NCBI RefSeq assembly: GCF_051014445.1
Contig: NW_027488369.1
Coordinates: forward strand, 10,868,001 to 10,932,000
Reading direction: 5' to 3'
Length of the DNA: 64,000 nucleotides
Source: Colletes latitarsis
Taxonomy: Eukaryota; Arthropoda; Insecta; Hymenoptera; Colletidae
Each line of letters begins with the position of its first letter. Position 1 is the first letter of the stretch. Below, one piece after another: positions 1 to 9,660 of the stretch. The notes beneath the pieces are model-generated. The model saw nothing but the letters and a program-made list of their open reading frames with translations. It ran no database searches and was not told the origin of the DNA. The position numbers and the translations under genes were made by a program.

Positions 1-10
1 TTCATGGCTA

Positions 11-186
11 GATCCTGGGCTGTTTCTGGATTGTATCACGTAGTAATGTGATACCACGCTGAAACAGTCGATTAAACCTGGTTTCGATCAATATTTTAGA
101 GGATAACGCAAGTTAGGTCTGGGATAGGTCTGGGATTTGACCTCATCAGACTCATACTTTCGCGTTTTTCACATACTTGTTGAACA
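11..186 (+). repeat. Reference monomer (176 bp), phased on GATCCTGGG
   Basis: This is the first complete monomer, from one core to the next at 187. Order of elements from the core: T-rich tract; (C)TGG(A/T)TTG(G/T)ATCACGTAG; dyad region around GGTACC; GAAACAGTC; (A/G)ATTAAACC; (C/A)(T/A)GGTTTCGATCAATATTTTAGAGGATAACGC split over two conserved blocks; paired 11-bp TAGGTCTGGGA; TTTGCCCTCATCAG; GACTCATACTTTCGC; then a variable 20-25 bases before the next core. The strongest constancy is in the core, the AATATTTT block and the CATACTTTCGC block. Most class differences lie in the 40 bases around the core and in the paired 11-mer. Confidence 0.93.
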
Positions 187-221
187 GATCCTGGGTTTTT
201 TTGTGGTTTGGATCACGTAGT

Positions 222-237
222 AGTGTGGTACCACACT
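222..237. repeat. 16-bp perfect dyad centred on GGTACC (representative)
   Basis: AGTGTGGTACCACACT is its own reverse complement. The 16-bp form occurs in monomers reading GTAGTAGTGTGG. Monomers reading GTAGTAATGTGG keep the inner 12 bases (TGTGGTACCACA). Other classes break it with GGGACC, GGTTCC or GTGTC. It lies about 30-50 bases after the core. Short dyads are common in centromeric satellites and can adopt cruciform-like structures; function here is not shown. Confidence 0.9.
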
Positions 238-818
238 GAAACAGTCCATTAAACTTGGTTGCGATCAATATTCTAGAGGATAGCGCATGTTAGGTCTGGG
301 TTAGGTCTAGGATTTGCTCTCATCAGGCTCATTCTTTCGCATATTTCTCAAACTTGATGGCTAGATCCTGCGCTTTTTCTGGATTGCATCACGTAGTAAT
401 GTGGTACCACACTGAAACATTCAATTAAACCTGGTCTTGATAAATATTTTAGAGGATAACGCATGTTAGGTCTGGGTTAGGCCTGGGATTTGCCCTCATC
501 AGGGTCATACTTTCGCAGTTTTAACATACATGTTGACCTGATCGAGGGTTTTTTCTGCTTTGGATCACGTAGTAAAGTGGTGCCACACTGAAACAGTCCA
601 TTAAACCTGCTTTGGATCAATATTTTAGAGGACAACGCAAGCTAGGTCTGGGATAGGTCTGGGAATCGCCCTAATCAGGCTCATACTTTCGCGTTTTTCA
701 CATACTTGTTGAACTGATCCTGGGTTTTTTCTGGTTTGGATCACGTGGTAATGTGGTACCACACTGAAACAGTCGATTAAACCAGGTTTCGATCAATATT
801 TTAGAGGATAACGCAAGT

Positions 819-840
819 TAGGTCTGGGATAGGTCTGGGA
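819..840 (+). repeat. Internal tandem 11-mer TAGGTCTGGGA x2 (representative)
   Basis: Two perfect adjacent copies of TAGGTCTGGGA follow the AACGCAAGT segment. Other monomer classes carry diverged pairs such as TAGGTCTGGGT-TAGGTCTAGGA or TAGGTCTAGGT-TAGGCCTGGGA at the same place. The pair therefore predates the split of the monomer classes and is part of the ancestral unit. The third copy that partial repetition would predict is not present. Confidence 0.88.
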
Positions 841-1231
841 TTTGACCTCGTCAGACTCATCCTTTCGCACCCTTCACATACTCGTTGAACAGATCCTGGG
901 TTATTTTCTGGTTTGGATCACATAGTAATATGGTACCACACTGAAGCAGTCGATTAAACCAGGTTTCGATCTATATTTTTGAGGATAACGCATGTTAGGT
1001 CTGGGTTAGGTCTAGGTTTTGCCCTCATCAGGCTCATACTTTCGCATATTTCCCATACTTGATGGCTAGATCCTGGGCTTTTTCTGGATTGCATCGCGTA
1101 GTAATGAAGTACAACACTGAAACAGTCAATTAAACCTGGTTTCGATCAATATTTTAGAGAATAATTCATGTTAGGTCTAGGTTAGGTCTGGGATTTGCTC
1201 TCATCAGGCTCATTCTTTCGCATATTTCTCA

Positions 1232-1274
1232 TACTTGATGGCTAGATCCTGGGCTTTTTCTGGATCGCATCACG
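1232..1274 (+). repeat. Representative B-version core module
   Basis: This version has TTGATGGCTA (or TTCATGGCTA) before the core and GGGCTTTTTCTGGAT(T/C)GCATCACG after it. The upstream segment is normally CATATTTCTCATAC. The GATGGCTA form is usually followed by a damaged dyad (TGAAGTACAACACT) or by GTGGGACCAC. The CATGGCTA form is usually followed by CTATTTCTGGATTGGATC. The difference from the A version is confined to about 40 bases. This resembles the A/B box split of alpha satellite in form only; no shared sequence is implied. Confidence 0.82.
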
Positions 1275-1424
1275 TAGTATTGAAGTACAACACTGAAACA
1301 GTCAATTAAACCTGGTTTCCATCAATATCTTAGAGGACAACGCAAGTTAGGTCTGGGATTTGCCCTCATCAGGCTCATAATTTCGCGTTTATCACATACT
1401 TGTTGAACAGATCCTGGGTTTTTT

Positions 1425-1489
1425 CTGGTTTGGATCACGTAGTAGTGTGGTACCACACTGAAACAGTCCATTAAACCTGGTTTGGATCA
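1425..1489 (+). repeat. Internal 13-bp direct repeat, 52-bp offset (representative)
   Basis: CTGGTTTGGATCA occurs at 1425-1437 and again, perfectly, at 1477-1489. In most monomers the second copy reads CTGGTTTCGATCA, 12 of 13 bases. The offset of 52 bases is constant in the monomers I checked. The segment between them contains the dyad. This may be a relic of a shorter ancestral repeat, or chance convergence; 52 is not a simple fraction of 176. Confidence 0.8.
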
Positions 1490-2479
1490 ATATTTTAGAG
1501 GATAACGCAAGTTAGGTCTGGTATTTGACCTCGTCAGACTCATACTTTCGCACCCTTCACATACTCGTTGAACAGATCCTGGGTTATTTTCTGGTTTGGA
1601 TCACATATTAATATGGTACCACACTGAAACAGTCGAATAAACCAGGTTTCGATCAATATTTTTGAGGATAACGCATGTTAGGCCTAGGTTAGGCTTGGGA
1701 TTTTCACTCATCAGACTTACTTTCGCATTCTACACATACTTGTTGAACGGACCCTGGGTTCTTTCTGGTTTGGATCACGTAGTAATGTGGGACCACACTG
1801 AAACAGTCAATTAAACCTGGTTTCGATCAATATTTTAGAGAATAATTCATGTTAGGTCTAGGTTAGGCCTGGGATTTGCTCTCATCAGGCTCATTCTTTC
1901 GCATATTACTCATACTTGATGGCTAGATCCTGGGCTTTTTCTGGATAGGATCACGTAGTAATGTGGGACCACACTGAAACAATCAATTAAACCGGGTCTT
2001 GATAAATATTTTAGAGGATAGCGCATGTTAGGTCTGGGGTAGGTCTGGGATTTGCCCTAATCAGACTCATACTTTCGCACACATCACATACTCGTTGAAC
2101 TGATCCTGGGTTATTTTCTGGTTTGGATCACATAGTAATGTGGTACCACACTGAAACAGTCGATTAATCCAGGTTTCGATCAATATTTTTGAGGATAACG
2201 CATGTTAGGTCTGGGTTAGGTCTGGGATTTGCTCTCATCAGGCTCATTCTTTCGCATATTTCTCATACTTGATGGCTAGATCCTGGGCTTTTTCTGGATC
2301 GCATCACGTAGTAATGAAGTACAACACCGAAACAGTCAATTAAACCAGGTTTCCATCAATATTTTAGAGGATAACGCATGTTAGGTCTAGGTTAGGTCTG
2401 GGATTTTCACTCATCAGACTCATACTTTCGCATTCTTCACATACTTGTTGAACGGATCCTGGGTTTTTTCTGGTGTGGA

Positions 2480-3818
2480 TCACGTAGTAATGTGGTACCA
2501 CACTGAAACAGTCAATTAAACCTGGTTTCGATCAATATTTTAGAGAATAATTCATGTTAGGTCTAGGTTAGGCCTGGGATTTTCACTCATCAGACTCATT
2601 CTTTCACATGTTACTCATACTTGATGGCTAGATCCTGGGCTTTTTCTGGATAGGATCACGTAGTAATGTGGGACCACACTGAAACAATCAATTAAACCGG
2701 GTCTTGATAAATATTTTAGGGGATAGCGCATGTTAGGTCTGGGGTAGGTCTGGGATTTGCCCTAATCAGACTCATACTTTCGCACACTTCACATACTCGT
2801 TGAACTGATCCTGGGTTATTTTCTGGTTTGGATCACATAGTAATGTGGTACCACACTGAAACAGTCGATTAAACCTGGTTTCGATCAATATTTTAGAGGA
2901 TAACGCAAGTTAGGTCTGGGATAGGTCTGGGATTCGCCCTAATCAGGCTCATACTTTCGCGTTTTTCACATACTTGTTGAACGGACCCTGTGTTTTTTCT
3001 GGTTTGGATCACGTAGTAATGTGGGACCACACTGAAACAGTCAATTAAACCTGGTTTTGATCAATATTTTAGAGAATAGTTCATGTTAGGTCTAGGTTAG
3101 GCCTGGGATTTTCACTCATCAGACTCATACTTTCGCATTCTTCACATACTTGTAGAACGGATGGGGTTTTTCCGGTTTGGATCACGTAGTAATGTGGGAC
3201 CACACTGAAACAATCAATTAAACCTGGTCTTGATAAATATTTTAGAGGATAACGCATGTTAGGTCTGGGTTAGGTCTAGGATTTGCCCTCATCAGGCTCA
3301 TACTTTCGCATATTTCCCATACTTGATGGCTAGATCCTGGGCTTTTTCTGGATTGCATCACGTAGTAATGAAGTACAACACTGAAACAGTCAATTACACC
3401 AGGTTTCGATCAATATTTTAGAGAATAATTCATGTTAGGTCTAGGTTAGGTCTGGGATTTGCTCTCATCAGGCTCATTCTTTCGCATATTTCTCATACTT
3501 GATGGCTAGATCCTGGGCTTTTTCTGGATTGGATCACGTAGTAATGTGGGACCACACTGAAACAATCAATTAAACCTGGTCTTGATAAATATTTTAGAGG
3601 ATAGCGCATGTTAGGTCTGGGATAGGTCTGGGATTTGCCCTAATCAGACTCATACTTTCGCACACTTCACATACTCGTTGAACTGATCCTGGGTTATTTT
3701 CTGGTTTGGATCACATAGTAATGTGGTACCACACTGAAACAGTCGATTAAACCAGGTTTCGATCAATATTTTTGAGGATAACGCATGTTAGGTCTGGGCT
3801 AGGTCTGGGATTTGCTCT
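2480..3818 (+). repeat. 1.34-kb block, first copy (11-monomer offset pair)
   Basis: This block matches 4,416-5,754 at an offset of 1,936 bp, exactly 11 x 176. Shared rare marks include TCACATGTTACTC, AAACCGGGTC, TTTTAGGGGATAGCGC and the shortened core GAACGGATGGGG at 3,153 and 5,089. Apart from a few substitutions at the left edge, the copies look identical where compared. The right edge is set where 3,819 continues CGGGCTC and then CTTCATGGCTA while the partner continues CAGGCTC and CTTGATAGCTA. Confidence 0.85.
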
Positions 3819-4415
3819 CATCGGGCTCATTCTTTCGCATATTTCTCATACTTCATGGCTAGATCCTGGGGTGTTTCTGGATTGTATCAGGTAATAATGT
3901 GGTACCACGCTGAAACAGTCAATGAAACCTGGTTTCGATCAATATTTTAGAGGATAACGCAAGTTAGGTCTGGGATAGGTCTGGGATTCGCCCTAATCAG
4001 GCTCATACTTTCGCGTTTTTCACATACTTGTTGTACTGATCCTGGGTTTTTTCTGGTTTGGATCAGGTAGTAATGTGGTACCACTCTGAGTCAGTCGATT
4101 AAACCAGGTTTGGATCAATATTTTAGAGGATAACGCAAGTTAGGTCTGGGATAGGTCTGGGATTTGACCTCGTCAGACTCATACTTTCGCACCCTTCACA
4201 TACTCGTTGAACAGATCCTGGGTTATTTTCTGGTTTGGATCACATATTAATATGGTACCACACTGAAACAGTCGATTGAACCAGGTTTCGATCAATATAT
4301 TTGAGGATAACGCATGTTAGGCCTAGGTTAGGCTTGGGATTTTCACTCATCAGACTCATACTTTCGCATTCTACACATACTTGTTGAACGGACCCTGGGT
4401 TTTTTCTGGTTTGGA
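3819..4415 (+). repeat. Spacer monomers between the 1.34-kb copies
   Basis: About 3.4 monomers: a CATGGCTA B-version monomer, an A monomer with GATCAGGTAG, and a TCGTTGAAC-type monomer. The last shares the ATATTAATATGG and GGCCTAGGTTAGGCTTGGG marks with 1.5-1.7 kb. It supplies the left flank of the second 1.34-kb copy, which shows that this copy was joined to a different neighbour from the first. Confidence 0.75.
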
Positions 4416-5754
4416 TCACGTAGTAATGTGGGACCACACTGAAACAGTCAATTAAACCTGGTTTCGATCAATATTTTAGAGAATAATTCATGTTAGGTCT
4501 AGGTTAGGCCTGGGATTTTCACTCATCAGACTCATTCTTTCACATGTTACTCATACTTGATGGCTAGATCCTGGGCTTTTTCTGGATAGGATCACGTAGT
4601 AATGTGGGACCACACTGAAACAATCAATTAAACCGGGTCTTGATAAATATTTTAGGGGATAGCGCATGTTAGGTCTGGGGTAGGTCTGGGATTTGCCCTA
4701 ATCAGACTCATACTTTCGCACACTTCACATACTCGTTGAACTGATCCTGGGTTATTTTCTGGTTTGGATCACATAGTAATGTGGTACCACACTGAAACAG
4801 TCGATTAAACCTGGTTTCGATCAATATTTTAGAGGATAACGCAAGTTAGGTCTGGGATAGGTCTGGGATTCGCCCTAATCAGGCTCATACTTTCGCGTTT
4901 TTCACATACTTGTTGAACGGACCCTGTGTTTTTTCTGGTTTGGATCACGTAGTAATGTGGGACCACACTGAAACAGTCAATTAAACCTGGTTTTGATCAA
5001 TATTTTAGAGAATAGTTCATGTTAGGTCTAGGTTAGGCCTGGGATTTTCACTCATCAGACTCATACTTTCGCATTCTTCACATACTTGTAGAACGGATGG
5101 GGTTTTTCCGGTTTGGATCACGTAGTAATGTGGGACCACACTGAAACAATCAATTAAACCTGGTCTTGATAAATATTTTAGAGGATAACGCATGTTAGGT
5201 CTGGGTTAGGTCTAGGATTTGCCCTCATCAGGCTCATACTTTCGCATATTTCCCATACTTGATGGCTAGATCCTGGGCTTTTTCTGGATTGCATCACGTA
5301 GTAATGAAGTACAACACTGAAACAGTCAATTACACCAGGTTTCGATCAATATTTTAGAGAATAATTCATGTTAGGTCTAGGTTAGGTCTGGGATTTGCTC
5401 TCATCAGGCTCATTCTTTCGCATATTTCTCATACTTGATGGCTAGATCCTGGGCTTTTTCTGGATTGGATCACGTAGTAATGTGGGACCACACTGAAACA
5501 ATCAATTAAACCTGGTCTTGATAAATATTTTAGAGGATAGCGCATGTTAGGTCTGGGATAGGTCTGGGATTTGCCCTAATCAGACTCATACTTTCGCACA
5601 CTTCACATACTCGTTGAACTGATCCTGGGTTATTTTCTGGTTTGGATCACATAGTAATGTGGTACCACACTGAAACAGTCGATTAAACCAGGTTTCGATC
5701 AATATTTTTGAGGATAACGCATGTTAGGTCTGGGCTAGGTCTGGGATTTGCTCT
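4416..5754 (+). repeat. 1.34-kb block, second copy
   Basis: Same order of monomers as 2,480-3,818, 1,936 bp downstream. Its right part, from about 5,090 with the shortened core GAACGGATGGGG, appears a third time from 9,661 (offset 4,572 bp, 26 monomers). The block is therefore also the left end of the larger 26-monomer duplication. Confidence 0.85.
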
Positions 5755-6840
5755 CATCAGGCTCATTCTTTCGCATATTTCTGATACTTGATAGCTAGAT
5801 CCTGGGCTTTTTCTGGATCGCATCACGTAGTAATGAAGTACAACACTGAAACAGTCAATTAAACCAGGTTTCCATCAATATTTTAGAGGATAACGCATGT
5901 TAGGTCTAGGTTAGGTCTGGGATTTTCATTCATCAGACTCATACTTTCGCATTCTTCACATACTTGTTGAACGGACCCTGGGTTTTTTCTGGTTTGGATC
6001 ACGTAGTAATGTGGTACCACATTGAAACAGTCGACTAAACCTGGTTTCGATCAATAGTTTAGAGGATAACACAAGTTAGGTCTGGGATAGGTCTGGGATT
6101 TGACCTCATCAGACTCATACTTTCGCGTTTTTCGCATACTTGTTGAACAGATCCTGGGTTTCTTCTGGTTTGGATCACGTAGTAGTGTGGTACCACACTG
6201 AAACAGTGCATTAAACCAGGTTTCGATCAATATTTTAGAGGATAACGCATGTTAGGTCTGGGTTAGGTCTAGGATTTGCCCTCATCAGGCTCATTCTTTC
6301 GCATATTTCTCATACTTCATGGCTAGATCCTGGGCTATTTCTGGTTTGGATCACGTAGTAATGTGGTACCACACTGAAACAGTCAATTAAACCTGGTTTC
6401 GATCAATATTTTAGAGGATAACGCATGTTAGGTCTGGGATAGGTCTGGGATTTGCCCTCATCAGGCTCATACTTTCGCGTTTTTCACATACTTGTTGAAC
6501 AGATCCTGGGTTTTTTCTGGTTTGGATCACGTATTTGTGTGGTACCACACAGAAACAGTCAATTAAACCTGGTTTCGATCAATATTTTAGAGGATAACGC
6601 AAGTTAGGTCTGGGATAGGTCTAGGATTTGCCCTCATCAGGCTCTTACTATCGCATATTTCTCATACTTCATGGCTAGATCCTGGGCTGTTTCTGCATTG
6701 CATCACGTAGTAATGTGGTACCACACTGAAACATTCAATTAAACCTGGTCTTGATAAATATTTTAGAGGATAACGCATGTTAGGTCTGGGATAGGTCTAA
6801 GATTTGCCCTCATCAGGCTCACAGTTTCGCGTTTTTCACA

Positions 6841-6883
6841 TACTTGTTGAACGGATCCTGGGTTTTTTCTGGTTTGGATCACG
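6841..6883 (+). repeat. Representative A-version core module
   Basis: This version has TTGTTGAAC(A/G) directly before GATCCTGGG, then a T-tract and CTGGTTTGGATCACG. It is usually preceded by CGTTTTTCACATAC, CATTCTTCACATAC or CACACTTCACATAC. It is the commoner version. A subtype with TCGTTGAAC reads GGGTTATTTTCTGG after the core and GATCACATAG instead of GATCACGTAG, so bases on either side of the core are linked within subtypes. Confidence 0.85.
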
Positions 6884-6904
6884 TAGTAATGTGGGACCAC
6901 ACTG

Positions 6905-8466
6905 AAACAGTCAATTAAACCTGGTGTCGATCAATATTTTAGAGGATAACGCAAGTTAGGTCTGGGATAGGTCTGGGATTTGCCCTCATCAGGCTCATAC
7001 TTTCGCGTTTTTCACATACTTGTTGAACAGATCCTGGGTTTTTTCTGGCTTGGATCACGTAGTAGTGTGGTTCCACACTGACAGTCCATTAAACCTGGTT
7101 TGGATCAATATTTTAGAGGATAACGCATGTTAGGTCTAGGTTTGTTCTGGGATTTTCACTCATCAGACCCATACTTTCGCATTCTTCACATACTTGTTGA
7201 ACGGATCCTGGGTTTTTTCTGGTTTGGATCCCGTAGTAGTGTGGTACCACACTGAAACAGTCCATTAAACCTGGTTTCGCTCATTATTTTAGAGGATAAC
7301 GCTTGTTAGGTCTAGGTCAGGCCTGGGATTTTCACTCATCAGACTCATACTTTCGCATTCTTCACATACTTGTTGAACGGATCCTGGGGTTTTTCTGGTT
7401 TGGATCACGTAGTAATGTGGGACCACACTGAAACAATCAATTAAACCTGGTCTTGATAAATATTTTAGAGGATAACGCATGTTAGGTCTGGGTTAGGTCT
7501 AGGATTTGCCCTCGTCAGGCTCATACTTTCGCATGTTTCTCATACTTCATGGCTAGATCCTGGGCTATTCCTGGATTGGATCACGTAGTAATGTGGTACC
7601 ACACTGAAACTGTCAATTAAACCTGGTGTCCATCAATATTTTAGAGGATAACGCAAGTTAGGTCTGGGATAGGTCTGGGATTTGCCCTCATCAGGCTCAT
7701 ACTTTCGCGTTTTTCACATACTTGTTGAACAGATCCTGGGTTTTTTCTGGATTGGATCACGTAGTAGTGTGGTTCCACACTGACAGTCCATTAAACCCGG
7801 TTTGGATCAATATTTTAGAGGATAACGCATGTTAGGTCTAGGTTTGTTCTGGGATTTTCACTCATCAGACCCATACTTTCGCATTCTTCACATACTTGTT
7901 GAACGGATCCTGGGTTTTTTCTGGTTTGGATCCCGTAGTAGTGTGGTACCACACTGAAACAGTCCATTAAACCTGGTTTCGCTCATTATTTTAGAGGATA
8001 ACGCTTGTTAGGTCTAGGTCAGGCCTGGGATTTTCACTCATCAGACTCATACTTTCGCATTCTTCACATACTTGTTGAACGGATCCTGGGGTTTTTCTGG
8101 TTTGGATCACGTAGTAATGTGGGACCACACTGAAACAATCAATTAAACCTGGTCTTGATAAATATTTTAGAGGATAACGCATGTTAGGTCTGGGTTAGGT
8201 CTAGGATTTGCCCTCGTGTGGCTCATACTTTCGCATATTTCTCATACTTCATGGCTAGATCCTGGGCTATTCCTGGATTGGATCACGTAGTAATGTGGTA
8301 CCACACTGAAACTGTCAATTAAACCTGGTGTCGATCAATATTTTAGAGGATAACGCAAGTTAGGTCTGGGATAGGTCTGGGATTTGCCCTCATCAGGCTC
8401 ATACTTTCGCGTTTTTCACATACTTGTTGAACAGATCCTGGGTTTTTTCTGGATTGGATCACGTAA
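6905..8466 (+). repeat. 4-monomer tandem repeat, period 702 bp
   Basis: Two copies and a partial third at a period of 702 bp. The period falls short of 704 because one monomer per unit has lost two bases in GAAACAG (it reads CACTGACAGTCC at about 7,078 and 7,782). Other unit marks are CTAGGTTTGTTCTGGG, CAGACCCATAC and TTTCGCTCATTATTT with ACGCTTGTTAGG. Copies are near-identical; small differences include TGGCTTGG against TGGATTGG before the damaged dyad. Confidence 0.85.
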
Positions 8467-9660
8467 TAATGTGGTACCACACTGAAACAGTCAACTAAAC
8501 CTGGTTTCGATCAATATTTTAGAGGATAACGCAAGTTAGGTCTGGGATAGGTCTGGGATTAGCCCTCATCAGGCTCATTCTTACGCGTTTTTCACATACT
8601 TGTTGAACAGATCCTGGGTTTTTTCTGGTTTGGATCACGTAGTTGTGCGGTACCACACAGAAACAGTCCATTAAACCTGGTTGCGATCAATATTTTAGAG
8701 GATAACGCATGTTAGGTCTGGGTTACGTCTAGGATTTGCCCCCATCAGGCTCATACTTTCGCATATTTCTCATACTTCATGGCTAGATCCTGGGCTGTTT
8801 CTGCATTGTATCACGTAGTAATGTGGTAACACGCTGAAACAGTCAATTAAACCTGGTTTCGATCAATATTTTAGACGATAACGGAAGTTAGGTCTGGGAT
8901 AGGTCTAGGATTTGCCCTCATCAGGCTCTTACTATCGCATATTTCTCATACTTCATGGCTAGATCCTGGGCTATTTCTGGATTGGATCACGTAGTAAAGT
9001 GGTGTCACACTGAAACATTCAATGAAACCTGGTCTGGATAAATATTTTAGAGGATAACGCATCTTAGGTCTGGGTTAGGTCTAAGATTTGCCCTCATCAG
9101 GCTCACAGTTTCGCGTTTTTCACATACTTGTTGAACAGATCCTGGGTTTTTTCTGGTTTGGATCACGTAGTAATGTGGTACCACACTAAAACAGTCAATT
9201 AAACCTGGTTTCGATCAATATTTTAGAGGATAACGCAAGTTAGGTCTGGGATAGGTCTGGGATTAGCCCTCATCAGACTCATACTTTCGCACACTTCACA
9301 TACTCGATGACAAGATCCTGGGTTTTTTTCTGGTTTGGATCACGTAGTAATGTGTTTCCACACTGAAACAGTCGATTAAACCTGGTTTCGATCAATATTT
9401 TAGAGGATAACGCAAGTTACGTCTGGGATAGGTCTGGGATTTGCCCTCATCAGACTCATACTTTCGCACACTTCACATACTCGTTGAACAGATCCTGGGT
9501 TATTTTCTGGTTTGGATCACATAGTAATGTGGTACCACACTGAAACAGTCGATTAAACCAGGTTTCGATCAATATTTTTGAGGATTACGCATGTTAGGTC
9601 TAGGTTAGGCATGGGATTTTCACTCATCAGACTCATACTTTCGCATTCTTCACATACTTG

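Larger units (their letters stand above)
1..2479 (+). repeat. Mixed satellite monomers, no regular HOR
   Basis: About 14 monomers of A and B versions in irregular order. The 1.52-1.69-kb stretch (GATCACATATTAATATGG, with TTAGGCCTAGGTTAGGCTTGGG) recurs at 4.16-4.33 kb, 2,639 bp or 15 monomers later. Two adjacent B-version monomers with the damaged dyad lie at 1.06-1.33 kb. Point variation between neighbours is higher here than in the right half of the window. No gene or insertion is seen. Confidence 0.85.
5090..9660 (+). repeat. 26-monomer block, left copy (~4.57 kb)
   Basis: Everything from the shortened core at 5,089 to about 9,660 is re-used from 9,661 on. The junction is visible. At 9,553-9,660 the sequence matches 13,247-13,354, but at 9,661 it switches to TAGAACGGATGGGG, the same words as 5,089, while 13,355 continues TTGAACGGATCC. 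That is the pattern of a tandem duplication made by unequal exchange between misaligned monomers. The block includes the TTTGTGTGG variant at about 6,533, the 4-monomer repeat at 6.9-8.5 kb, and marks such as GGTAACACGCTG near 8,826. Confidence 0.82.

Noticed and set aside
70..110. CENP-B-box-like match around TTTCGATCAATATTTT
   Set aside because: The TTCG and a central A fit the box pattern, but the required CGGG is absent in every monomer examined.
2200..2222. TTAGG words (as in TTAGGTCTGGGTTAGG) suggesting insect-type telomere repeats
   Set aside because: The words occur twice per monomer inside the 11-bp element and never as a contiguous TTAGG tandem. They follow from the satellite consensus and do not identify the organism.
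7000..7060. tRNA or Pol III promoter boxes
   Set aside because: I looked for A/B-box words and cloverleaf pairing near the GATC and GGTTTGGATC segments; only isolated partial words occur, with no arm pairing.
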